Positions 40,770 to 49,554 of a stretch of 64,000 nt of DNA are shown piece by piece. This stretch comes from JAPSGM01 sp963777045. Its GTDB lineage: Bacteria; Chloroflexota; Limnocylindria; QHBO01. Each line of letters begins with the position of its first letter. Within the stretch, counting starts at the first letter, position 1. The stretch lies in assembly GCA_963777045.1 (NCBI GenBank), contig CAVZPD010000015.1:62001-126000 (forward strand). The letters run 5' to 3'. The notes below the pieces were generated by a model that did no database searches, was not told the origin of the DNA, and saw nothing but the letters and a program-made list of their open reading frames with translations. The position numbers were made by a program, and so were the translations under genes.

Positions 40770-43060
40770 GCATGGCCCAGACCGCTCTCCAGCGGGAGTC
40801 TTGCGGTGACCCGCAGGCCCCCCTCCGCCGCTCGCCCCACCTCCAGGCTGCCGCCCAGCTCCTCCGCGCGTTCGCGCATGGAGGTCAGGCCGATGCCGGC
40901 GCGGGGCAGCCGCTGCATGCCGCGGCCGTCGTCGCGCACCTCGAGCAGCAGCTCATCGTCGGTCGCCGCCAGCTCGAGGACTGCGTGGCGCGCCGCGGCG
41001 TGATGCGCGACGTTGGTGAGCGCCTCCAGCCCGATGCGGTAGGCCGCCACCTCGACCGCTGCCGGCAGGCCGGGCAGCGGGTCGGGAGCCTGCAGGCGGA
41101 ACGCGCAGCCCTGCGGGCAGAGCCGCCCGGCGTCCTGCTCGAGGGCCGCCACCAGCCCCAGCTGGTCGAGCGCCGGGGGCCGCAGGTCGGAGGCAACGCG
41201 GCGGATGTCCTCGATGGCACGGCGCGTCTGGTCGCTCAGCTCGCCCAGCAGACGGTCGAGGGCCGGGTCCCGGGGAGCGGTGCTGCGCGCCGCCTCCAGC
41301 TTCATCAGCGATCCGGCCAGGGCCGGGCCGACGCCGTCGTGGAGGTCGCGCCGCAGGCGGCGCCGCTCCTCCTCTCGAGCGGCCACCAGCTGCTGCCGGG
41401 AGCGCTGCAGCTCGTCGGTGAGTCGGACGGCATGGGCGGCGGCGCCGGCCTGCCGGGCCAGGTCCGCCAGCAGCGCCCTGTCGGCGCTCGAGAACGGCTC
41501 ATCGGGACCCCGCTGAGCGAGCACCAACCAGCCGATCTCCTCGCCGTGGTGCGCCAGGGGGAGGCGCATCAGCTCGCCGCGCGGCGTGCCGTGGGCAGCG
41601 GCCACCGCCGTCCCGCCGTCCCGCCGCAGCTCGATCGCGGCATAGGGGAGTCGCAGCGCCTCGGCGACGGTCTGGGCGACCATGGGCAGGACGGTCCTCG
41701 GCTCGAGTGAGGCCTCCAACCGCTCGCCGAGACGGGCAATGACGCGATACGGCTCGTCGCGGTCGCCGTAGAGGAGCCGGCTGACCCGTCGCTGCAGGCG
41801 ATCGCGGAGGGGCAGCGCCACCAGCGCGGCGACGCCGGTGGCCAGCAGGTAGACCGCGTAGGGTCGGTCGCCGGGCAGCATCGCGCTCAGCAGTACGAAG
41901 GCCGCCAGGTAGATGACCAGCACGCCGGCAGTCAGCCCGCCGTACACGAGCGAGCGGTGAAGGAGCGTCTCCACGCCGAAGAGACCGTGACGGTTGACCG
42001 CGAGGCCCAGTGCGATCGGGAACCCCAGGCCGGGCAGGCCGATGGCGCTGTACGGAAGCAGCGGCTGCCCGGCGAGCGCCTCGGGCAGGAACCATCCGAC
42101 GAGGACTCCCGCGAGCGCCACCATGGTCGCCACCGCGACCCAGCGCAACCGGGCCAGGTCCTCGCCCTCGGAGCGTCTCCATTGGATCGCGGTGGCGCCC
42201 AGCATGGCCAGGATGATCGCCGGCACCAGCACCAGCTGGGCCAGCATCCAGCTACCGATCCACCCGACGGCGTCATCGGATCCCGGGAGCGTCCCGAGCA
42301 TCCAGGCCAGCTGCGCGCTCATCGGCACCAGGTAGGCCAGGCGCACGAGGCGGCGCTGGGTGGGCGGTCCGGCGATCGGCCGGGGGAAGGCCAGCGCGAA
42401 ATGAAGCGCCGCGGCCCAGAAGAGGAGATAGACCGGGAAGGTGGCGAACAGGTAGAGCAGCGGCAGCGCGCCCCCGGCAGCGATGTCGGCGGGTCCCAGG
42501 CCGATCATCCACGGGACGGTGCTGGCCGTCACGCCGATCCCGAACAGGAGCAGCGCCCTGGTCGCCGCCTCCGCCGGCCTGCGCCAGTAGAGGTAGGCCG
42601 CCACCGCCGCCAGCGAGAACGCCCACAGCAGCGTGCTCCAGTTGGCGAGCAGGACGTCGACCAGGGGGTAGTCGACCAGTGGGAGCCGCAGGCGCAGGAG
42701 CTGGCCGTCGCGGAGGACGTCGTACTCGACCGTCGACATCGCACCCAGATCGGGATGGGCGAAACCCGGATCGAGGATGGCCGACATCCAGTCGCCGAGC
42801 GATCGCCCGGCGACCCCGGTCACCACGTCCCCGTTTCGCAGCCCGCTGGTGGCCCCCGGGAGCTCGGTAACCTGCAATCCCTGCGCAGACCACGAGGTGG
42901 TCACGTAAGCCCCCGCCGTCCCGTCGGTGGGCGCGCCCAGTCGCAGGGCGACGAACGCGACGGCCGCCAGCAGCACCATGGCGGCCGTGGCCGGAACGGC
43001 CACGCGAGCCCGCTCCATGCGGAGGGCGTGCGCGCGGCTCAGGGTCTGCGCGGTCTGCAT
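40766..43060 (-). CDS. NarL-type sensor histidine kinase with PDZ-like sensor, membrane region and GAF-like domain
   Basis: 764 residues. A membrane helix (about 20-42) precedes a PDZ-like extracytoplasmic part with TSGLRNGDVVTGVAGRSLG. About nine further helices follow (roughly 135-415), then a GAF-like domain (ERLEASLEPRTVLPMVAQTV). The HisKA_3 helix EERRRLRRDLHDGVGPALAG carries the phosphorylated His near 572. The ATPase domain has the N box EALTNVAHHAAARHAVLEL, the G1 box VRDDGRGM and GIGLTSMRERAEELGG. Signal unknown. It pairs with the overlapping regulator gene. ATG 43060 is used; Met 15 is an alternative. Confidence 0.9.
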   Translation of the reverse strand: MQTAQTLSRAHALRMERARVAVPATAAMVLLAAVAFVALRLGAPTDGTAGAYVTTSWSAQGLQVTELPGATSGLRNGDVVTGVAGRSLGDWMSAILDPGFAHPDLGAMSTVEYDVLRDGQLLRLRLPLVDYPLVDVLLANWSTLLWAFSLAAVAAYLYWRRPAEAATRALLLFGIGVTASTVPWMIGLGPADIAAGGALPLLYLFATFPVYLLFWAAALHFALAFPRPIAGPPTQRRLVRLAYLVPMSAQLAWMLGTLPGSDDAVGWIGSWMLAQLVLVPAIILAMLGATAIQWRRSEGEDLARLRWVAVATMVALAGVLVGWFLPEALAGQPLLPYSAIGLPGLGFPIALGLAVNRHGLFGVETLLHRSLVYGGLTAGVLVIYLAAFVLLSAMLPGDRPYAVYLLATGVAALVALPLRDRLQRRVSRLLYGDRDEPYRVIARLGERLEASLEPRTVLPMVAQTVAEALRLPYAAIELRRDGGTAVAAAHGTPRGELMRLPLAHHGEEIGWLVLAQRGPDEPFSSADRALLADLARQAGAAAHAVRLTDELQRSRQQLVAAREEERRRLRRDLHDGVGPALAGSLMKLEAARSTAPRDPALDRLLGELSDQTRRAIEDIRRVASDLRPPALDQLGLVAALEQDAGRLCPQGCAFRLQAPDPLPGLPAAVEVAAYRIGLEALTNVAHHAAARHAVLELAATDDELLLEVRDDGRGMQRLPRAGIGLTSMRERAEELGGSLEVGRAAEGGLRVTARLPLESGLGHA

Positions 43061-43116
43061 CGGTCCTGCCTGGCTCCGATCAGGAAAGGAACCAGTCTAG
43101 GTCGGTCGGCAAGCGA

Positions 43117-43905
43117 TCAGTGCGGCTCCCAGTTGAAGTTCCCGGTGAAGAGGCCGTCGACGATGCCGATCTGGTAGCCCAGGTAGAGCCCGAACGCCAG
43201 CGAGAGGACGCCTGAGCCGATGGTCAGCCATCGGTTGATGCGCTGCGAGCGCGCCCGGGACGCGAGGAACGGTAGGCCGATGAGGGTGGTCAGGATCGCC
43301 ATGCCGGCCGCGACGCCGACGCAGAAGATGAGCAGGTAGATGACAGCCTGCAGGGTGTCGCGCACCGCCAGATCGGTCAGCACCAGGAAGGCGACCGCTG
43401 CCGAGCCCGCCAGTCCGTGGACCAGTCCCACGACCAGCGGCCGGCCGAGCTGGAACCATCCGAACGTGGCGAGCAGCCCGGGATCGCTGCCGTGCCCGTG
43501 GAGATGGGCGTGGTCGTGGGCGTGCGGATCGTCCCCCGGCTCGTGGGCGTGCACGTGCTCGTGCGCATGGCCGTGCATCGGCGCGGGCGGCGTGAAGCGG
43601 TTGACCAGCCAGCTCGTGCCGCCGCTCAGGCTCAGGATGCCGAGCACGATGAGCATGACCGCCACCGCGAACTCCATGGCCAGGCCGATGGGCGGCGGGA
43701 TGACGACCCCGAAGACGATGATGGCGATCCCTACCACGAGCACGGTGATGGTGTGGCCGAGTCCCCAGATCGCGCCGATGAAGGTCCCGTGCAGGAATCG
43801 CTGGCTGCGGTTGAGAATCGTCGTGACGGCGATGACGTGGTCGGCATCGGTCGCGTGGCGCATGCCGAGCAGGAAGCCGAATCCGGCGAGGGCGAGGAGT
43901 GACAT
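43117..43905 (-). CDS. NiCoT/NicO-type nickel (or cobalt) transporter
   Basis: 262 residues with about seven membrane helices. The first helix bears the metal signature GMRHATDADHVIAV, the HX4DH motif of nickel/cobalt permeases, and a second motif GLGHTITVLVVG is present. A His-rich cytoplasmic loop (HGHAHEHVHAHEPGDDPHAH and more) probably binds metal. ATG 43905 is chosen; the upstream frame contains the divergent promoter region. TAGAAT lies 10 nt upstream. It is divergent from a Fur-family regulator with a TTGCAA-type double site between, which suggests metal-dependent repression. Nickel rather than cobalt is inferred from that context. Confidence 0.87.
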   Translation of the reverse strand: MSLLALAGFGFLLGMRHATDADHVIAVTTILNRSQRFLHGTFIGAIWGLGHTITVLVVGIAIIVFGVVIPPPIGLAMEFAVAVMLIVLGILSLSGGTSWLVNRFTPPAPMHGHAHEHVHAHEPGDDPHAHDHAHLHGHGSDPGLLATFGWFQLGRPLVVGLVHGLAGSAAVAFLVLTDLAVRDTLQAVIYLLIFCVGVAAGMAILTTLIGLPFLASRARSQRINRWLTIGSGVLSLAFGLYLGYQIGIVDGLFTGNFNWEPH

Positions 43906-43915
43906 CGGTCTGGCG

Positions 43916-43976
43916 ATTCTAGGGTGCGAGCGATCTTGTTGCAATCTGTTGCAGTAAGGGTGTGGCTCCGTATACT
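43916..43976. promoter_or_regulatory. Divergent promoters of the transporter and the Fur-family gene
   Basis: TAGAAT on minus (43916-43921) is 10 nt before ATG 43905; TATACT on plus (43971-43976) is 9 nt before ATG 43986. The TTGCAA repeat lies between them. Confidence 0.5.
43939..43954. promoter_or_regulatory. Nur/Fur-like operator
   Basis: TTGCAA (43939-43944), four bases, then TTGCAG (43949-43954), in the wider dyad CTTGTTGCA...TGCAGTAAG. From memory the Streptomyces Nur (nickel) box is two TTGCAA-type halves with a 5-nt gap; here the gap is 4. It sits between both -10 boxes. Confidence 0.55.
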
Positions 43977-43985
43977 GGCTCGCAG

Positions 43986-44435
43986 ATGACGACGACGCTG
44001 CCGCGCCCCTGGTCCGACGCACCCGAACGGTTGCGACGCCGTGGGCTGCGCTGGACCGCCCAGCGCCAGAACGTCGTCGAGGTTCTGGCCGGCACCCGGG
44101 GTCACGTCACGGGGGCCGCGTTGGTGGAGCTGTGCCGGGCACGTGACCCGCAGACGATCCCCTCCACCGTCTATCGCACCCTGGATGCCCTCGAGGAGCT
44201 CGGGCTGGTACGGCACGGCCACGGGCCCGAGGGCCGCGAGGAGTACCACGTCGCGCCGGCCGTCGAACACGGGCATCGCTACTGCTCGGGTTGTGGCGGT
44301 TCGTGGGAGATCGCCAGCGGGACGGCGAGCCGCATCGTCCAGGCACTGCGTAGCGACCAGGGCTTCGAGGTCGACCTCAGCCACGTGACGGTGGTGGGGC
44401 GCTGCGCCGAATGCCAGGAGTCGGGGCGGGGGTGA
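43986..44435 (+). CDS. Fur-family metalloregulator (possible Nur)
   Basis: 149 residues. Winged helix: RRRGLRWTAQRQNVVEVLAG, VTGAALVELCRARDP, IPSTVYRTLDALEELGLV. The C-terminal dimer and metal domain has EEYHVAPAVEHGHRYCSGCG and VVGRCAECQESG, two CxxC pairs for a structural zinc. The His-rich EHGHRYC region is the usual regulatory metal site. Position next to a NiCoT transporter suggests nickel sensing; zinc or iron cannot be excluded. ATG 43986 is 9 nt behind TATACT, better than the earlier Met at 43962, which would contain that box. It overlaps the ureohydrolase gene (GTGA). Confidence 0.88.
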   Translation: MTTTLPRPWSDAPERLRRRGLRWTAQRQNVVEVLAGTRGHVTGAALVELCRARDPQTIPSTVYRTLDALEELGLVRHGHGPEGREEYHVAPAVEHGHRYCSGCGGSWEIASGTASRIVQALRSDQGFEVDLSHVTVVGRCAECQESGRG

Positions 44436-45352
44436 CGACCTTCCTCGGTCTGCCGGCGCTGGGGCTGGACGAGCTTCGCTCCGCGCGTGCCGACGTCGCG
44501 ATCCTGGGTATTCCGCACGGCATGCCCTATCCGGATCCGGGATTGACCGCCGGCTGCGCTGCGGCGCCGGCGGCGATCCGGGCCCGGTCGACGCGACTGG
44601 CGACGTTCATCGACCACCACGACTTCGACCTGGATGGACCGATGCTGCCGCCCGGCACCGACCTGCGCCTGGTGGACCTTGGTGACGTGCCCGGTTCGCC
44701 CGATGACGGCGCGGGCAACCAGGCCAGTGCCGAATCGGCCGTTCGTCGGGTGCTCGAGTCGGACGCCGTGCCGATCGTGCTGGGCGGGGACGACTCGGTC
44801 CCGATCCCGGTGCTGCGTGCCTTCACCGGGGTCAGCGACCTGTGGGTGCTCCAGGTGGACGCCCACCTCGACTTCCGCCACGAGGTGTCCGGGGTGCAGG
44901 AGGGCTACTCCTCGCCGATGCGCCGCGCCGCGGAGCTCGCGCATGTCGCCGGGATCGTGCAGGTCGGCCTGCGCGGCGTCGGCAGCGCCCGGACGAGCGA
45001 CGTGGCCGATGCGCTGGCGGCCGGCAACCTCCTGGTCACCGCACGCGATCTCCGGGAGCGTGGCGTGGCGTGGGTGCTGGACCGGATCCCGCCTGATGCA
45101 AACGTCTTCGTCGCCTTCGATTGCGACGGCTTGGACCCCTCCGTCCTGCCGGCGGTCTCCGGGGCCTCGCCGGGCGGCCTGAGCTACGAGGAGGCCGGGG
45201 AGCTGCTCACCGGCGTGGCGCGGCGATGCCGCGTGACCGGCGCCGCGTTCACCGAGCTGCTGCCGGCCAGCGACGTCAACGAACGCTCGGCGCTCGTCGT
45301 GGTCCGGCTCATCATGCGCCTCATCGGCGGCATCGCACGCCACACCCGCTGA
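44432..45352 (+). CDS. Ureohydrolase-family enzyme (agmatinase/arginase-like) with a changed metal ligand
   Basis: 306 residues. The binuclear-metal motifs are VLGGDDSVPIPVL (residues 117-129), VDAHLDF (Asp143, His145, Asp147) and VAFDCDGLDPSVLP (Asp230, Asp232). In the usual first motif GGDHS the His is a metal ligand; here it is Asp121. Family members hydrolyse guanidino groups to urea, acting on arginine, agmatine, guanidinobutyrate or guanidine. GTG 44432 overlaps the Fur-family stop, so regulator and enzyme are co-translated. A nickel-dependent ureohydrolase (guanidine hydrolase) is known, making a nickel cofactor plausible here; that is inference. Confidence 0.83.
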   Translation: MTTFLGLPALGLDELRSARADVAILGIPHGMPYPDPGLTAGCAAAPAAIRARSTRLATFIDHHDFDLDGPMLPPGTDLRLVDLGDVPGSPDDGAGNQASAESAVRRVLESDAVPIVLGGDDSVPIPVLRAFTGVSDLWVLQVDAHLDFRHEVSGVQEGYSSPMRRAAELAHVAGIVQVGLRGVGSARTSDVADALAAGNLLVTARDLRERGVAWVLDRIPPDANVFVAFDCDGLDPSVLPAVSGASPGGLSYEEAGELLTGVARRCRVTGAAFTELLPASDVNERSALVVVRLIMRLIGGIARHTR

Positions 45353-45354
45353 GA

Positions 45355-45369
45355 CGGCCCATCGGGCCG
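45355..45369 (+). terminator. Short hairpin after the ureohydrolase gene
   Basis: CGGCCC, ATC, GGGCCG: a 6-bp stem directly after the TGA. Weak, without a T run. Confidence 0.35.
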
Positions 45370-45480
45370 GCGGACCCATTCCGCTCCTTACCTATGGCAC
45401 TTGCCTGCCCCGGCCGCACCGACGATCGTGCTCCTCGGAAGCGCTGCACCCTGTGCAGCAGCAAGAGGAGGTGACCCGGC

Positions 45481-45813
45481 ATGGAGATGCTCGAGCTGTT
45501 CGGCTGGAATGTCGGGATGACGGCGTGGGCGGTCGTGGCACTGATCGCGGGCGCGGTCATCATCGGCATCGTGCTCCAGTACATCGGAGACGTGACCAAC
45601 GGGTATGAGTGGAGCGTCGCAGGGCTTGCGGCCATCATCGGCGGCTGGCTCGGCAGCGAGGCCCTGGCGGGCCTGAGCGAGTGGGGCTACCAGTGGCAGG
45701 GGATGTACATCTTCCCCGCCATCATCGGCGCCATCGTGCTCGGCTTCGTCGTCGACCTCGTCCTCCGCTACGCGACCGGCGGATCGCTGGTCCATCACCC
45801 GCGACCGATCTAG
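45481..45813 (+). CDS. GlsB/YeaQ/YmgE-type membrane protein
   Basis: 110 residues with three to four hydrophobic helices: GMTAWAVVALIAGAVIIGIV, SVAGLAAIIGGWLGSEAL and IIGAIVLGFVVDLVLRY. The glycine-rich GGWLGS centre and overall length fit the transglycosylase-associated/GlsB family, linked to stress responses but without a proven activity. AAGAGGAGG lies 8-9 nt before ATG 45481. A strong hairpin follows 16 bp after the stop. Confidence 0.78.
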   Translation: MEMLELFGWNVGMTAWAVVALIAGAVIIGIVLQYIGDVTNGYEWSVAGLAAIIGGWLGSEALAGLSEWGYQWQGMYIFPAIIGAIVLGFVVDLVLRYATGGSLVHHPRPI

Positions 45814-45828
45814 GAGGCGCGGATCGTC

Positions 45829-45859
45829 AACGGGGCCCGGGATTCCCCCGGGCCTCGTT
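45829..45859 (+). terminator. Hairpin terminator after the GlsB-type gene
   Basis: AACGGGGCCCGGG pairs with CCCGGGCCTCGTT (one G-T pair), loop ATTCC. A strong 13-bp stem. Confidence 0.7.
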
Positions 45860-45919
45860 GGCTGTCGCCGCCCCGGCGCCTTGTCCGGGGTGTGACGCCT
45901 AGTTTTCGTTGACCCGGCG

Positions 45920-45929
45920 CAACATGTTG
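45920..45929. promoter_or_regulatory. Perfect 10-bp palindrome before the nuclease gene
   Basis: CAACATGTTG lies 124 bp before GTG 46044, upstream of a TACGAT box (45986-45991). It may be a regulator site; no adjacent regulator gene suggests which. Confidence 0.3.
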
Positions 45930-46043
45930 AGAGGACCGCCTCTCCCGCACACTGCATCTATCCGGCCTAGACCATACCCACGGGGTTACGATGCCCTCCT
46001 CGCAAAACGGACGCGCTGCCCCAGCGCCTGAGGAGGAGTCCCC

Positions 46044-49000
46044 GTGTTCGCCTTCCATGCCACGACCCACTCGTTCCATCGCCGCCTGAGCGCCGTCGCC
46101 GGTGCGTTCCTGCTCCTTGCGGGATTGCTGCCGGCCTCGCTGGTCGCTCCCACGGCGGTGCGCGCCGCTTCGTCGGACATCGTCATCAGCCAGGTCTACG
46201 GCGGTGGCGGCAACAGTGGAGCGACGCTGACCAACGACTTCATCGAGCTCTTCAACCGGGGGACCTCACCGGTGAGCGTCACCGGGTGGTCGGTCCAGTA
46301 CGCGTCGGCCACGGGCACCGGCAGCTTCTCCTCCAGCGTCACGGTCCTGTCGGGAACGATTCAGCCCGGGCAGTACTTCCTCGTCCAGGAAGCTGCCGGA
46401 GCAGGCGGGACGGCCGCGCTGCCAACCCCTGACGTGTTGGGTTCCATCACCATGAGCGGAACGTCCGGCAAGGTGATCGTGGCGAACACCGCCACGGGGC
46501 TCGCCTGCAACGGCGGCTCCACGCCGTGCTCCAGCGCGCAGCTGGCGCAGATTGTCGACCTCGTCGGGTACGGCGGTGCCAACTTCTTCGAGGGATCGGC
46601 GGCGGCACCTGGTCTCGTCAACACTACGGCAGACTTCCGTGCTGACGGTGGCTGCACCGATACCGATGACAACGCGGCCGACTTCGCCGCTGCGGCACCG
46701 GATCCGCGCAACAGCGCCAGCCCGACGCACGCCTGCACGTCCACACCCGCATCGCCGGTCATCAACGAGTTCTCGGCCAGCACCACCGGGACCGACGTCG
46801 AATACGTAGAGGTCTTCGCCGATGCGAGCACCGACCTCTCGAATCTCGCCATTCTCGAGATCGAGGGCGATTCCAGCTCGGCGACCGGGACCGTTGACGA
46901 GGTGATCCCGGTGGGGACGACCGACGCCGGCGGGTTCTGGCTGGGGGACCTCGCGGCCAACTCGCTGGAGAACGGGACGATCACCCTGCTGCTGGTCGAC
47001 GGTTTCACCGGGGCGCTCGGGGACGACCTGGATACCAATGACGACGGGACCTTCGACACCACGCCGTGGACCGACGTGGTCGATGCGGTGGCCGTCAACG
47101 ATGGCGGCTCCGGGGACCTGACCTACGGAATTCCCGTCCTCGGGCCCAACTACGATGGCGTCAGTTCCTTTGCACCTGGCGGTGCATCGCGCATCCCTGA
47201 CGGCCTCGACACCGATGCCACCTCCGACTGGGTCCGCAACGACTTCGACCTGGCGGGCATCTCCGGCTTCACCGGAACCATCTCAGCGGGCGAGGCGTAC
47301 AACACGCCCGGAGCGACGAACGAGGCGTACGTCCCGCCGGTCACCGGCGAGTGCGGTGACGCCGCGACCTACATCCACGACGTCCAGGGCAGCGGTGCCA
47401 CCAGCCCGCTCGTCGGCTCCAGCGTCGTCATCGAGGGCGTCGTTGTGGGCGACTTCCAGAACAACGGCCAGCCGGACAGCGGCGAGCTCGATGGTTTCTA
47501 CGTACAGGAAGAGGATGCTGACGCCGATGCGGATGCGGCAACCTCGGAGGGGATCTTCGTGTTCGCCCCCTCAGCCGATGACGTGGCCGTTGGCGATCTC
47601 GTGCGTGTGGCCGGCACCGTCAGTGAGTTCGGCTCCGGCGGCCCGCAGACCGAGCTCAGCGGGGTGGCAGGCGTGCTCGTGTGCGACTCCGGCGTCGCCC
47701 TGCCAGCCGCAACGAGCGTGACGCTGCCGTTCACGACGCTCGACGAGGCAGAGCGCTACGAGGGCATGCTGGTCACCTTCCCGCAGGCCCTCTCGATCAC
47801 CGAGTACTTCAACTTCGACCGCTTCAACGAGGTCGTCCTCACCTCGGAGCGCCAGTACCAGCCGACCGCGGTCGCCGAACCCGGCTCTGCAGAGGCAGCT
47901 GCCATCGCTGAGGCGAACGCGCTCGACCGGATTACGCTCGACGACGGCCGCACGAACCAGAACCCCGATCCGTTGATCCATCCTGACGGCGACATCTTCA
48001 CGCTGAACCACCGCTTCCGCGGCGGGGATACCGTGACCGGCGTCACGGGTGTCATCGATCACAGCTTCGGCCTGTACCGGATCCAGCCGGTCGCCGATGC
48101 GGACTACACCTCGGTCAACCCGCGGCCGGCCGAGCCGGAGGACGTGGGGGGCAGCCTGCATGTTGCCAGCTTCAACGTCCTCAACTACTTCACGACCCTC
48201 GACGACGGCACGAACGACATCTGCGGACCAGCGGGTGACCAGGAGTGCCGAGGCGCCGATGACGCGGAGGAGCTGGCGCGCCAGCGTGCCAAGATCGTCG
48301 CCGCGCTGTCGGAGATCAACGCCGACGTGGTCGGGCTGATCGAGATCGAGAACAGCGTCGGCGACGGGCCGACGGCTGACCTCGTGGCCGGCCTGAACGA
48401 CGTCCTTGGCGCCGGGACGTACGACTACATCCCGACCGGTGCCATCGGCACCGATGCCATCCGCGTCGCGATCATCTACAAGCCGGCATCGGTCAGCCCG
48501 CTGGGGAGCTACGCGATCCTCGACTCGAGCGTGGATGCTCGCTTCGACGACACGCGGAACCGGCCGGTGCTGGCCCAGAGCTTCGAGGAGGTCGCAACCG
48601 GCGGCATCTTCACGCTGGCCGTGAACCATCTCAAGTCGAAGGGGTCCGACTGCGGCGGGGCACCGGATGACGATCCCCAGCAGGGGAACTGCAACGGCAC
48701 GCGCACCCGGGCGGCGGAGGCGCTGGTCGACTGGCTGGCCACCGACCCCACGGGGAGCGGCGACCGTGACGCCCTGGTCATGGGTGACCTCAACTCCTAC
48801 GACAAGGAAGATCCGATCGACGCCATTCGTGAGGGTGCGGACGACGCCACGGGCACGAACGACGACTTCACCGATCTGATCTACGCCTACCAGGGTGAGC
48901 TGGCCTACTCGTACCTCTTCGACGGGCAGCTCGGCTACCTCGATACCGCGCTGGCCAGCGGGACGCTCGCCCCGCAGGTTGCCGGTGCGACGATCTGGCA

Positions 49001-49472
49001 CATCAACGCCGATGAGCCGGACATCCTGGACTACGACACGTCCTTCAAGCAGGACGCGCAGGACGCCCTCTACGAGGCGAACGCCTATCGGTCATCCGAC
49101 CACGATCCGGTCATCGTCGGGCTGGACCTTGCGGCGTTCGACTTCGGTGGCCTGCTGCCGCCGATCGACGGCGCCGCGCTGAACGAGGTCAAGGCCGGAC
49201 GGAGCGTGCCGGTCAAGTTCTCGCTGGGCGGCGACTTCGGCCTGGACGTGTTGTACGAGACGCCCCAGGTCTTTGACTGCCTGGAGTGGCCGAGCGGCGA
49301 GAGCATGGATGCCCAGACCCCCGGGAACTCGATGCTCAGCTACGACCCGTCGAGCGACCAGTACCTCTTCAACTGGAAGACCGTGAAGCAGTGGGTGGGG
49401 AACTGCAAGACCCTGGAGCTCACTTTCACCGACGGCACCTACGTGACCGCGTCCTTCGACTTCGTCAAATGA
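46044..49472 (+). CDS. ExeM/NucH-type secreted nuclease with lamin-tail and PxKF domains
   Basis: 1142 residues. A signal peptide (LSAVAGAFLLLAGLLPASLV) is followed by a lamin-tail domain (IVISQVYGGGGNSG, NDFIELFNRGTSPVSVTGW). A second tail-like domain (VINEFSASTTGTDVEYVEVF) and an OB-fold/YhcR-like region (GSSVVIEGVVVGDFQ) come next. The endonuclease/exonuclease/phosphatase domain begins HVASFNVLNYF near residue 715 and holds GLIEIENSV, AVNHLKSKGSDCGG, VMGDLNSYDKEDP and RSSDHDPVIVGL, all catalytic motifs. The C-terminus has a PxKF-type domain (GRSVPVKFSLGGDFG). It should cut extracellular DNA for nutrient use or biofilm control. GTG 46044 has GAGGAGGAG about 6 nt before it; no SLH repeat is present. 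Confidence 0.9.
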   Translation: MFAFHATTHSFHRRLSAVAGAFLLLAGLLPASLVAPTAVRAASSDIVISQVYGGGGNSGATLTNDFIELFNRGTSPVSVTGWSVQYASATGTGSFSSSVTVLSGTIQPGQYFLVQEAAGAGGTAALPTPDVLGSITMSGTSGKVIVANTATGLACNGGSTPCSSAQLAQIVDLVGYGGANFFEGSAAAPGLVNTTADFRADGGCTDTDDNAADFAAAAPDPRNSASPTHACTSTPASPVINEFSASTTGTDVEYVEVFADASTDLSNLAILEIEGDSSSATGTVDEVIPVGTTDAGGFWLGDLAANSLENGTITLLLVDGFTGALGDDLDTNDDGTFDTTPWTDVVDAVAVNDGGSGDLTYGIPVLGPNYDGVSSFAPGGASRIPDGLDTDATSDWVRNDFDLAGISGFTGTISAGEAYNTPGATNEAYVPPVTGECGDAATYIHDVQGSGATSPLVGSSVVIEGVVVGDFQNNGQPDSGELDGFYVQEEDADADADAATSEGIFVFAPSADDVAVGDLVRVAGTVSEFGSGGPQTELSGVAGVLVCDSGVALPAATSVTLPFTTLDEAERYEGMLVTFPQALSITEYFNFDRFNEVVLTSERQYQPTAVAEPGSAEAAAIAEANALDRITLDDGRTNQNPDPLIHPDGDIFTLNHRFRGGDTVTGVTGVIDHSFGLYRIQPVADADYTSVNPRPAEPEDVGGSLHVASFNVLNYFTTLDDGTNDICGPAGDQECRGADDAEELARQRAKIVAALSEINADVVGLIEIENSVGDGPTADLVAGLNDVLGAGTYDYIPTGAIGTDAIRVAIIYKPASVSPLGSYAILDSSVDARFDDTRNRPVLAQSFEEVATGGIFTLAVNHLKSKGSDCGGAPDDDPQQGNCNGTRTRAAEALVDWLATDPTGSGDRDALVMGDLNSYDKEDPIDAIREGADDATGTNDDFTDLIYAYQGELAYSYLFDGQLGYLDTALASGTLAPQVAGATIWHINADEPDILDYDTSFKQDAQDALYEANAYRSSDHDPVIVGLDLAAFDFGGLLPPIDGAALNEVKAGRSVPVKFSLGGDFGLDVLYETPQVFDCLEWPSGESMDAQTPGNSMLSYDPSSDQYLFNWKTVKQWVGNCKTLELTFTDGTYVTASFDFVK

Positions 49473-49512
49473 GCGACGGAGCGGCTCGCGAGTTGCGGGC
49501 GCAAGCATGAGC

Positions 49513-49540
49513 AACGGGCCCCCGACGTCGGGGGCCCGTT
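49513..49540. terminator. Bidirectional hairpin terminator
   Basis: AACGGGCCCCCGAC and GTCGGGGGCCCGTT form a perfect 28-bp palindrome between two convergent genes. Confidence 0.8.
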
Positions 49541-49554
49541 CCACGAGCGGCGTT

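Noticed and set aside
47571..49001. 476-codon minus frame inside the nuclease gene
   Set aside because: Shadow of the catalytic domain of the ExeM-type gene, whose motifs are unambiguous.
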